Assembly: GCA_032622095.1 (NCBI GenBank)
Contig: CP136061.1
Span: 265,824,790-265,888,789, forward strand
Direction: 5' to 3'
Origin: Siphonodentalium dalli
Taxonomy: Eukaryota; Mollusca; Scaphopoda; Gadilida; Siphonodentaliidae
Length of the DNA stretch: 64,000 nucleotides
This document shows, in pieces, positions 42,549 through 52,577 of this stretch. The first letter of the stretch is position 1. Every line of letters starts with the position of its first letter. Both the position numbers and the translations under genes were made by a program. The notes below the pieces were generated by a model. That model saw only the letters and a list, made by a program, of their open reading frames with translations. It had not been told where the DNA came from and did no database searches.

Positions 42549-42974
42549 CCCTTTACCCAACAAACCGGCCAAAAACGGCCAAATAAAGCTGCAACAGCCT
42601 AAATTATCTTGGGTCTGTCTCAATAAAACCATACAAATATGGATATCATTGGAACCGGCTCATTGACCACATTGTGATGGTTACAGTTATGCCCTGTGCC
42701 AATGCATTCTCTTATATATGCGAGTCGACCATAGGTCGCCTCGCATATATAAGAGAATGCATTGGCCTAAAAAAATAAAAAATTTAACACTGTTTACCAT
42801 TTTTTCTTACATTCTTTAACAATTTTTATAATATTTTTCTACATTCATTGACAATTTTATCATTTTTAATATGTGTTAAGCCAATGCATTCTCTTATATA
42901 TGCGAGGCGACCTATGGTCGACTCGCATATATAAGAGAATGCATTGGCACAGGGTCGTTCTGTTGGGAAAAGGG
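42549..42974. mobile_element. Double-hairpin foldback element, copy A
   Basis: The outer ends are inverted: CCCTTTACCCAACAAA on the left, and CCCTTTTCCCAACAGA on the right when reversed (14 of 16). They are flanked by the 4-bp direct repeat TTAG at 42545-42548 and 42975-42978. CCC-starting ends with a TTAR duplication recall piggyBac-type elements, which use TTAA; this link is tentative. Inside, at 42692-42954, lies a module bounded by CCCTGTGCC and GGCACAGGG that holds two near-perfect hairpins of about 67 nt, each the reverse complement of the other. There is no coding capacity. The satellite runs in opposite orientations on its two sides. Confidence 0.7.
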
Positions 42975-43037
42975 TTAGAGTGAAGTTTGGCTGTGCTCTG
43001 GTATTCTCCGTCTTCTACAAACACAGGAAACATTAAT

Positions 43038-44410
43038 ATGTTATGGTCATATACCACTATAATAGTGGAATTCAGGATGTTATGGTCATATACCACTATA
43101 ATAGTGGAATTCAGGGTGTAATGGTCATATACCACTATAATAGTGGAATTCAGGGTGTAATGGTCATATACCACTATAATAGTGGAATTCAGGATGTTAT
43201 GGTCATATACCACTATAATAGTGGTATTCAGGATGTTATGGTCATATACCACTATAATAGTGGAATTCAGGATGTTATGGTCATATACCACTATAATAGT
43301 GGAAATCAGGATGTTATGGTCATATACCACTATAATAGTGGTATTCAGGATGTAATGGTCATATACCACTATAATAGTGGAAATCAGGATGTTATGGTCA
43401 TATACCACTATAATAGTGGAAATCAGGATGTTATGGTCATATACCACTATAATAGTGGAATTCAGGATGTAATGGTCATATACCACTATAATAGCTGAAT
43501 TCAGGATGTAATGGTCATATACCACTATAATAGTGGAAATCAGGATGTTATGGTCATATACCACTATAATAGTGGAATTCAGGATGTAATGGTCATATAC
43601 CACTATAATAGTGGTACTCAGGATGTTATGATCATATACCACTATAATAGTGGAATTCAGGATGTTATGGTCATATACCACTATAATAGTGGTATTCAGG
43701 ATGTAATGGTCATATACCACTATAATAGTGGAAATCAGGATGTTATGGTCATATACCACTATAATAGTGGTATTCAGGATGTTATGGTCATATACCACTA
43801 TAATAGTGGAATTCAGGATGTAATGGTCATATACCACTATAATAGTGGAATTCAGGATGTAATGGTCATATACCACTATAATAGTGGAAATCAGGATGTT
43901 ATGGTCATATACCACTATAATAGTGGAATTCAGGATGTAATGGTCATATACCACTATAATAGTGGTATTCAGGATGTTATGGTCATATACCACTATAATA
44001 GTGGAATTCAGGGTGTAATGGTCATATACCACTATAATAGTGGAATTCAGGATGTAATGGTCATATACCACTATAATAGTGGAAATCAGGATGTTATGGT
44101 CATATACCACTATAATAGTGGAATTCAGGATGTAATGGTCATATACCACTACAATAGTGGTATTCAGGATGTTATGGTCATATACCACTATAATAGTGGA
44201 ATTCAGGGTGTAATGGTCATATACCACTATAATAGTGGAATTCAGGATGTTATGGTCATATACCACTATAATAGTGGAATTCAGGGTGTAATGGTCATAT
44301 ACCACTATAATAGTGGAATTCAGGATGTTATGGTCATATACCACTATAATAGTGGAATTCAGGATGTAATGGTCATAATTATACCACTATAATAGTGGTA
44401 TTGAGGATGT
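43038..44410 (-). repeat. 37/39-bp hairpin satellite, inverted block (~35 monomers)
   Basis: These monomers are the reverse complement of those in the main array: TTATGGTCATATACCACTAT, then AATAGTGGAATTCAGG. Almost all are exactly 39 bp, a GTATATGACC-type monomer. Open frames therefore run through on both strands, including one of 492 codons on minus (42866-44344) that also reads through a hairpin of element A. Variants include GGAAATCAGG, GGTATTCAGG and TGTAATGG in place of TGTTATGG. The block ends in a degenerate monomer just before the 31-bp array. Confidence 0.95.
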
Positions 44411-44428
44411 GCCTGACCTAATAACACC

Positions 44429-47339
44429 GTGGACCTCCCTCTTGGGTAAGATACATGAAGTGGACCTCCCTATTGGGTAAGATACATGAAGTGGACCTCC
44501 CTATTGGGTAAGATACATGAAGTGGACCTCCCTATTGGGTAAGATACATGAAGTGGACCTCCCTATTGGGTAAGATACATGAAGTGGACCTCCCTATTGG
44601 GTAAGATACATGAAGTGGACCTCCCTATTGGGTAAGATACATGAAGTGGACCTCCCTATTGGGTAAGATACATGAAGTGGACCTCCCTATTGGGTAAGAT
44701 ACATGAAGTGGACCTCCCTATTGGGTAAGATACATGAAGTGGACCTCCCTATTGGGTAAGATACATGAAGTGGACCTCCCTATTGGGTAAGATACATGAA
44801 GTGGACCTCCCTATTGGGTAAGATACATGAAGTGGACCTCCCTATTGGGTAAGATACATGAAGTGGACCTCCCTATTGGGTAAGATACATGAAGTGGACC
44901 TCCCTATTGGGTAAGATACATGAAGTGGACCTCCCTATTGGGTAAGATACATGAAGTGGACCTCCCTATTGGGCAAGATACATGAAGTGGACCTCCCTAT
45001 TGGGTAAGATACATGAAGTGGACCTCCCTATTGGGCAAGATACATGAAGTGGACCTCCCTATTGGGTAAGATACATGAAGTGGACCTCCCTATTGGGTAA
45101 GATACATGAAGTGGACCTCCCTATTGGGTAAGATACATGAAGTGGACCTCCCTATTGGGTAAGATACATGAAGTGGACCTCCCTATTGGGTAAGATACAT
45201 GAAGTGGACCTCCCTATTGGGTAAGATACATGAAGTGGACCTCCCTATTGGGTAAGATACATGAAGTGGACCTCCCTATTGGGTAAGATACATGAAGTGG
45301 ACCTCCCTATTGGGTAAGATACATGAAGTGGGCCTCCCTATTGGGTAAGATACATGAAGTGGACCTCCCTATTGGGTAAGATACATGAAGTGGACCTCCC
45401 TATTGGGTAAGATACATGAAGTGGACCTCCCTATTGGGTAAGATACATGAAGTGGACCTCCCTATTGGGTAAGATACATGAAGTGGACCTCCCTATTGGG
45501 TAAGATACATGAAGTGGACCTCCCTATTGGGTAAGATACATGAAGTGGACCTCCCTATTGGGTAAGATACATGAAGTGGACCTCCCTATTGGGTAAGATA
45601 CATGAAGTGGACCTCCCTATTGGGTAAGATACATGAAGTGGACCTCCCTATTGGGTAAGATACATGAAGTGGACCTCCCTATTGGGTAAGATACATGAAG
45701 TGGACCTCCCTATTGGGTAAGATACATGAAGTGGACCTCCCTATTGGGTAAGATACATGAAGTGGACCTCCCTATTGGGTAAGATACATGAAGTGGACCT
45801 CCCTATTGGGTAAGATACATGAAGTGGACCTCCCTATTGGGTAAGATACATGAAGTGGACCTCCCTATTGGGTAAGATACATGAAGTGGACCTCCCTATT
45901 GGGTAAGATACATGAAGTGGACCTCCCTATTGGGTAAGATACATGAAGTGGACCTCCCTATTGGGTAAGATACATGAAGTGGACCTCCCTATTGGGTAAG
46001 ATACATGAAGTGGACCTCCCTATTGGGTAAGATACATGAAGTGGACCTCCCTATTGGGTAAGATACATGAAGTGGACCTCCCTATTGGGTAAGATACATG
46101 AAGTGGACCTCCCTATTGGGTAAGATACATGAAGTGGACCTCCCTATTGGGTAAGATACATGAAGTGGACCTCCCTATTGGGTAAGATACATGAAGTGGA
46201 CCTCCCTATTGGGTAAGATACATGAAGTGGACCTCCCTATTGGGTAAGATACATGAAGTGGACCTCCCTATTGGGTAAGATACATGAAGTGGACCTCCCT
46301 ATTGGGTAAGATACATGAAGTGGACCTCCCTATTGGGTAAGATACATGAAGTGGACCTCCCTATTGGGTAAGATACATGAAGTGGACCTCCCTATTGGGT
46401 AAGATACATGAAGTGGACCTCCCTATTGGGTAAGATACATGAAGTGGACCTCCCTATTGGGTAAGATACATGAAGTGGACCTCCCTATTGGGTAAGATAC
46501 ATGAAGTGGACCTCCCTATTGGGTAAGATACATGAAGTGGACCTCCCTATTGGGTAAGATACATGAAGTGGACCTCCCTATTGGGTAAGATACATGAAGT
46601 GGACCTCCCTATTGGGTAAGATACATGAAGTGGACCTCCCTATTGGGTAAGATACATGAAGTGGACCTCCCTATTGGGTAAGATACATGAAGTGGACCTC
46701 CCTATTGGGTAAGATACATGAAGTGGACCTCCCTATTGGGTAAGATACATGAAGTGGACCTCCCTATTGGGTAAGATACATGAAGTGGACCTCCCTATTG
46801 GGTAAGATACATGAAGTGGACCTCCCTATTGGGTAAGATACATGAAGTGGACCTCCCTATTGGGTAAGATACATGAAGTGGACCTCCCTATTGGGTAAGA
46901 TACATGAAGTGGACCTCCCTATTGGGTAAGATACATGAAGTGGACCTCCCTATTGGGTAAGATACATGAAGTGGACCTCCCTATTGGGTAAGATACATGA
47001 AGTGGACCTCCCTATTGGGTAAGATACATGAAGTGGACCTCCCTATTGGGTAAGATACATGAAGTGGACCTCCCTATTGGGTAAGATACATGAAGTGGAC
47101 CTCCCTATTGGGTAAGATACATGAAGTGGACCTCCCTATTGGGTAAGATACATGAAGTGGACCTCCCTATTGGGTAAGATACATGAAGTGGACCTCCCTA
47201 TTGGGTAAGATACATGAAGTGGACCTCCCTATTGGGTAAGATACATGAAGTGGACCTCCCTATTGGGTAAGATACATGAAGTGGACCTCCCTATTGGGTA
47301 AGATACATGAAGTGGACCTCCCTATTGGGTAAGATACAT
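44429..47339 (+). repeat. 31-bp minisatellite, ~94 near-identical copies
   Basis: The unit contains GTGGACCTCCCTATTGGGTA followed by AGATACATGAA. The tract is 2.9 kb long, yet only four variant bases were noticed: CTCTTGGG in the first unit, GGGCAAG at about 44974 and again exactly 62 bp later at about 45036, and GGGCCTCCC at about 45331. The two matching variants two units apart suggest a 62-bp local duplication. It is non-coding, because 31 is not a multiple of three and TAA recurs. Confidence 0.97.
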
Positions 47340-47885
47340 TACTCGTATTGCCACTCTAATATACCGAGTTAGTTTTCACGAGACAATAACCCCGTTGACA
47401 CAATGATATACGTTCAACATAAAGACGAATCTAAGCGCGATAAATTTCGTATATTAGCTTTCCTTACTTTACCAAACAAATTACGACGATGTACCGTTAG
47501 TGGATTCTATAATGACGTTACCGATTCCGGGACCTAAACCACCGCGACCAATTGGCAGTTTCTATTCCGGTATTGACCGATCTGTTCCCGTTCCAATCTC
47601 ACAGCATTTAGAACGCCTCGGGGCAAAAGAAACATAGTTGAAGGTCCGTAGTTTTTTTTTGTGCGCCGGACTACAGGCCATTCGTCAGACTTTATTGAAT
47701 TTGCTATACTTTATCAAATCTGTCTCAGATTGATTTTGTATTGTTGACATTGTTATTAGCCACATTACTCAATACAATCACGGGGATGAAGGATGGGGCT
47801 TCTGAATCCGGCCGGAATCCAGAAATGGATGTGCTCATCTCATTACGCATCAGATTTCAGCTTTGTAAACAAAATGCTAATATTA
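47340..47885. other. Single-copy interval right of the 31-bp array
   Basis: No gene is assigned. It has higher CpG content than its surroundings. One short open stretch (about 47470-47638, plus) is proline-rich, but it is too short and not clearly homologous to anything. Confidence 0.4.
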
Positions 47886-48010
47886 AAGAAATGAATGCAG
47901 TGGGTGCGTGCATGTGTTTTATTGATGGATACGACGTTGTTGTCGATGTGCCATAACGACAACAGCGCCGCATCCATCAATAAAACACACACCCACTACA
48001 TTCATTTCTT
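47886..48010. repeat. Inverted-repeat hairpin abutting double-hairpin element B
   Basis: The left arm AAGAAATGAATGCAGTGGG pairs with CCCACTACATTCATTTCTT on the right. Both continue through TTTTATTGATGGAT and towards CGTTGTTGTCG on the left, CGACAACAGCG on the right. Arms are about 55 bp with a 7-nt insertion in the left arm and a short loop. It ends 3 bp before double-hairpin element B. Confidence 0.65.
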
Positions 48011-48013
48011 ATA

Positions 48014-48438
48014 TGTGACCCGCCATATCAAATTCAGTCGTAAGTCGGGAATTTTTTACCCTGTGCCAATGCATTCTCTTATATAAGAGAATGCATTGGC
48101 CTAACAATTTTTTATCATTTTGTTTAAATAAATGTTTCTTACAATTTTTAGGACATAAAATAAAAAACATCCATTACCCTGCAGGGAGCCCCACACATAT
48201 ATAGAAGCATATAGAAGAGTGTTGTCTGCTCATGTTTGTCTGGGGCTCTGTATGGGTGAAATTATAAAAAAAATCAAGAATACAAGAAAAGATTATTAAA
48301 ATTGTAAAAAATTGTTAGGCCAATGCATTCTCTTATATATGCGAGGCGACCTATGGTCGACTCGCATATATAAGAGAATGCATTGGCACAGGGTAAAAAA
48401 ATCCCGACTTACGACTGGATTTGATATGGCGGGTCACA
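48014..48438. mobile_element. Double-hairpin foldback element, copy B
   Basis: Outer inverted ends start TGTGACCCGCCATATCAAAT and continue through CAGTCGTAAGTCGGGA. Between them, at 48059-48393, is the CCCTGTGCC...GGCACAGGG module seen in copies A and C. The right hairpin is complete, with near-perfect arms of about 31 bp around a 3-nt loop. The left hairpin has lost its inner part and now reads straight from CTCTTATATA into AGAGAATGC, as if the stem tip had been deleted. The interior between hairpins is shared with copy C and has no open frame. The target-site duplication is not clear. Confidence 0.75.
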
Positions 48439-49600
48439 TTTGTTAAATAGCATTTTAAAAAGCTGAATTAATTTGTATTTACTTTCAAAAAATAGTAAAT
48501 AATTTGAGACTAGCTCACACCAGCTTGTTCTCGCGGAAATAACCCCATAGCGAACTTATTTATTACTGAATTAAGCTCATATTGGGATTATTTAGATGGG
48601 AAATAAGCCCCATATGGACCTAAACGTTCGTCGAAATGTAAGTTCCATGTGGACGTATTTCAATTCAAATAAGTTCATTGCGGCCTTGTTTGATTCACTT
48701 ATTCTTCTCTCCGTGGCATTTAACATTATACATAGACTTACAAGACCTACGCTCTTTATAATGTGATTTCACTGTGGCCCGCGCCATAAAATGGAATAAC
48801 GGGTATAAGTCCACTATGGGATTATTTCATATTCAAAGCCCAATATGAACATATGTGAATATATAGGTCCAATATATATGCACCTATATGTACGAGAATA
48901 TGCTGCCCACGCAACACTTTAAGTCAGCCCAATATAAGATGTTCAAGCAATTAGCAACGATCATGTGATCGATATAAATAACTGGCTTCAGATGCAATAC
49001 AGCTGAACTTTTAAATGTTCGCCCAATTATTCGGCCGACCGCTTTTAATGATTAGGTCAACAGTTGACCAATCACCGAACATAAGTTAGTGTAACACAGA
49101 CGGGCTTTGTAAATATTATACAGTATATACATATTATGTTTATTATTTACATACTATAAAACAAGTATCAACAACAAGCTTTAAGCTTTTTTGGGAGTCG
49201 TTTCCGGTTGACATGTAGCCAGGCCCATCCTTTGAGAATGACTTTAGATACTTCAAGTTGTTTCAAATAAATGGGAAATTCAGGCTTTATGTTTTCATAT
49301 TTAATGGCGTATATACTCTCATGGTGGGCCGGTTTGATAGGTGTCTCAAAATAAAGTAGTTCCATATGGATTTATTTAGGTTGTGTGGGAGTATGTGAGA
49401 TTATACACTGGTTGGGAATCTGACCTTGCCTCTTATCCCACATAACATCACAAGGAAACGCGCTTGCTGTCGTTTCGCAATATATACTATTTTGATTGGA
49501 AATGTATAAGCAAGAATTACTCCTACCTGTGTGTGGGGATAAGTGTTTTTGTCAATTGATTTCTCAATTATAATAACCAACAGTTTCTGATAAACATCAA
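48439..49600. other. Single-copy DNA with scattered degenerate palindromic motif
   Basis: No gene is recognised. At least seven loose copies of a palindrome-like 24-27-bp motif (ideal form AAATAAGTCCATATGG plus mirror) recur at about 48537, 48571, 48601, 48634, 48667, 48802 and 49348. They vary strongly and are not in tandem register, so they look like an old decayed repeat family or an ancient array. Confidence 0.4.
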
Positions 49601-49647
49601 ATCTCAATAATTTACTGAGTTAAAATATGTAAAAAGGCGCAGCTTAC

Positions 49648-49797
49648 CTCTTTAATGAAACTGATAACAATGAAAAAATATCCAACCAAGTTTGCACTAT
49701 TGTAGAAAATCCTGTATATTTCTGTTCCCATGTTCGGTCTGGGTTTTTCTAACTCCCATATCGGTGTTGTGGTATTCAACTGCGTTATGGCAGCCAT
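49648..49797 (-). CDS. Possible first coding exon of an unidentified host gene
   Basis: On the minus strand an ATG with G at +4 opens a 50-codon frame (MAAITQLNTTT...). It ends in phase 0 at AAAGAG followed by GTAAGC, a good splice donor (GT at 49647-49646). Residues 28-48 (IYRIFYNSANLVGYFFIVISF) form a likely membrane helix. The pattern YN-x5-GY followed by hydrophobics faintly recalls the first helix of 3-hydroxyacyl-CoA dehydratase (HACD/PTPLA) proteins; that is a resemblance noted by eye, not an identification. No matching downstream exon was found towards lower coordinates in the window, so the rest would lie beyond the arrays or the frame is chance. Other readings: random open frame, or a short membrane peptide extending 11 more codons into the intron. 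Confidence 0.3.
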
Positions 49798-50640
49798 TCG
49801 ACGTGTGACCCGTTTGATGCCGCCTTCGTTTGAACGAGGAATTTAAGCTTCAATTTGATATATTTGTTTTCGTTTTATAACATTAAACCCGCAACTAAAC
49901 CATATAATTCGACTGTCCAGTTAAACCCCGTTTTGGGATGCCAGACCTGAGAAGACGAATCGGACTTTTCTGAACCGCGGTTTATGTGGGCGGCGCTGTG
50001 CGTAATATCGATTGGTGGCGTGGCCATAAGATAACAGTGGCGGCGTGCAGCTATATGGTGTTATCATCTTACAATTGATTCATTCTCACACGAGCGTGCA
50101 TGACTTGTTCGCGATAATTGAGGGCGTGACAACAATCATTCTGCTGTCCTGCTTGTGGTCCTCCTGGTAATTGGGTAGTTTGATTGCATGCTCATATCAT
50201 TGATGTAGGTTTAAACCAGGTTTAAACTCAATGGTTTAATCTGGATGTGACGAATCCTGCCTATGAGTGTGTGGCTCAGCAGATTATTGCTTGGTGATAT
50301 CATTTAAAACGTTTCGTCGAATGATACATTTTTGGACTTATGTGAACGTTGTAAGGTTGTCTTCCATTGGAATTTCAGCGGTCCACACAACAGTGTCTCG
50401 GATGTAACATTAAACGGAGTAGAAATCGATGATAAGAGTGAGAGGCTTTCGGAGCGGTATCTAATGCATTCAAGTTAATAGTGTTCTGTGCCACTGACAC
50501 ACATTGGAGACAAAATTAGAATAAGTATATGTAATTTAGGTGGCTACAGTTTAATCTTAGCCGCAGGTGTGCAGTATTGGGTTTCACGGGTATAATTATA
50601 GTAATACAATGTATGGGTTTTCTTCATATTCAGTTTGATG
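49798..50640. other. Single-copy interval, possible upstream region of the minus-strand exon
   Basis: No gene or repeat is recognised in this stretch. It is less AT-rich than its surroundings near 49930-50040 and contains several CpGs, which would suit a promoter for the exon at 49648-49797, but no core promoter element was identified. Confidence 0.35.
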
Positions 50641-50647
50641 AAGCCCT

Positions 50648-51045
50648 TAAATGCTGATAGGGAATCCATGTTTAAATGCTGATAGGGAATCCACTGTTTT
50701 AATGCTGATAGGGAATCCACTGTTTTAAATGCTGATATGGAATCTACTGTTTTAAATGCTGATAGGGAAACCACTGTTTTAAATGCTGATTGGAATCCAC
50801 TGTTTTAAATGCTGATAGGGAATCCACTGTTTTAAATGCTGATAGGGAATCCACTGTTTTAAATACTGATAGGGAATCCACTGTTTTAAATGCTGGTAGG
50901 GAATCCACTGTTTTAAATGCTGGTAGGGAATCCACTGTTTTAAATGCTGATAGAGAATCCACTGTTTTAAATGCTGATAGGAATCCACTGTTTTAAATGC
51001 TGATAGGGAATCCACTGTTTTAAATGCTGATAGGGAATCCATGTT
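50648..51045 (+). repeat. 27-bp minisatellite, ~15 copies
   Basis: The unit contains GGGAATCCACTGTTTTAAAT then GCTGATA. A 27-bp period is nine codons, so frames stay open on both strands without being genes. Length variants of 25-26 bp occur at 50787 and about 50980. The first and last units both read GGAATCCATGTTT in place of CCACTGTTTT. Confidence 0.93.
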
Positions 51046-51070
51046 TCGCACTTGTAAGAACTCATCAGGA

Positions 51071-51891
51071 ACATGACGATGTGGGAAGTAGTGTGGGTGA
51101 CACCGCCTGATACCACATTATTAGTGTGGGTGACACCGCCTGACTCAACATTAGTAGTGTGCGGTGACACCGCCGGACACAACATTAGTAGGGACATTAC
51201 AATGTGGGAAGTAGTGTGGGGTGACACCGCCTGACACAACATTAGTAGGGAAATTACAATGTGGGATGTAGTGTGGGGTGACACCGCCTGACTCAATATT
51301 AGTAGTGTGGGGTGACACCGCCTGACACAACATTAGTATGGACATTACAATGTGGGAAGTAGTGTGGGGTGACACGCCTGACACAACATTAGTAGGGACA
51401 TTACAATGTGGGAAGTAGTGTGGGGTGACACCGCCTGACACGACATTATGAGTGTGGGTGACACCGCCTTACACAACATTAGTAGTGTGTGGTGACACCG
51501 CCTGACACAACATTAGTAGTGCGGGGTGACACCGCCTGACACAACATTAGTAGGGACATTACAATGTGGGAAGTAGTGTGGGTGACACCGCCTGACTCAA
51601 CATTAGTAGGGACATTACAATGTGGGAAGTAGTGTGGTGACACCGCCTGACTCAACATTAGTAGGGACATTGCAAAGTGTGAAGTAGTGTGGGGTGACAC
51701 CGCCTGACACGACATTATTAGTGTGGGTGACACCGCCTGACACAACATTAGTAGGGACATTACAATGTGGGAAGTAGTGTGAGTGACACCGCCTGACTAA
51801 ACATTAGCAGGGACATTACAATGTGGGAAGTAGTGTGGGATGACACCGCCTGACACGACATTATTAGTGTGGGTGACACCGCCTGTCACAA

Positions 51892-51895
<4 letters not shown>
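51071..51895 (+). repeat. 57/34-bp composite minisatellite, left part
   Basis: Long units of about 57 bp contain ACATTAGTAGGGACATTACA, AATGTGGGAAGTAG and TGTGGGGTGACACCGCC. Short units of about 34 bp lack the stretch between two GTAG copies (GGGACATTACAATGTGGGAAGTAG), as expected from slippage between short direct repeats. Both unit types alternate irregularly. The array is cut at 51895 by LINE copy 2 and resumes at 56833. Confidence 0.93.
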
Positions 51896-51931
<36 letters not shown>

Positions 51932-51935
<4 letters not shown>

Positions 51936-52577
51936 ATTTTTATTTGAAAAAAGACAAATACATTGTGATAATACATGAATTATATTACAGTTAATGGTTG
52001 GTAATTAAACAGTTTTTGTCTCTTTCGTTATTTTTTTTTTTGAGACTGTAGAAAGGTAGAAGAGAAAAAAGAGTGTGGAGTGAATGGTTCTATGAATGCT
52101 GTGTTGTTTAGTTATATTAAATATCCATTAGTTATAATAATAAATATAATGAATATAATGAAAATGAAATATTGGGTATATGTATTATTTGTAATTTTTT
52201 CTGAGTCCCTCACGTTATTAGGTATATATATGGTAATTACATAATGCAAAATATTAACATTGAGGGATTATTAATTAGTGTTAGCATCGAGCTAAAAGTA
52301 TTAAAATCTGGTATATTTACGTAACGTGATTATGTACGGCATGGATAGGTGGTATGCAATTAATTTTACTCACTATATGATTCAAATAAGTAAGCATACT
52401 ATTAGGTAAGTCACACAACACGGCACATGTCTGGTCCACATTCGTGTTTAAACACAGTTTTTACAATACTAAATAATATTTACGGAATACTTGTGTGCCA
52501 GGCATGTGCAATGTTATGTACTACATTTCCAGCATACATGTAAATATCTATAGTTATGTATGTGCTGTTTAACTGTA
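51932..52577 (-). other. 3'UTR of LINE copy 2
   Basis: About 645 bp of AT-rich sequence between the ORF2 stop and the poly-A tail, with no coding frame. The final stretch before the tail has AATAAA close to TTATAAAA, a layout shared with the 3' end of LINE copy 1, although the rest of the 3'UTR is not obviously alike. Confidence 0.65.

Noticed and set aside
42866-44344. 492-codon minus-strand open frame
   Set aside because: It is the inverted satellite block read in frame plus part of a hairpin of element A. The plus strand is equally open (43511-44392), and the peptide is a 13-residue repeat without domain features.
44429-47339. CRISPR-like appearance of regular repeats
   Set aside because: Units are directly adjacent with no unique spacers, no cas genes are near and the context is eukaryotic.
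47470-47638. Short plus-strand frame with IPGPKPPRPIG, recalling the proline-rich hinge of cytochrome P450s
   Set aside because: Only about 55 codons, and the residues after the hinge do not follow the P450 pattern. There is no adjacent exon and the match is too short to trust.
49168-49607. Two minus-strand frames (65 and 68 codons) downstream of the possible exon
   Set aside because: No acceptor-donor arrangement or domain supports them as exons, and one starts inside a copy of the decayed palindromic motif.
50544-51760. Open frames over the 27-bp and 57-bp arrays
   Set aside because: Unit lengths of 27 and 57 bp are multiples of three, so frames stay open by period alone.
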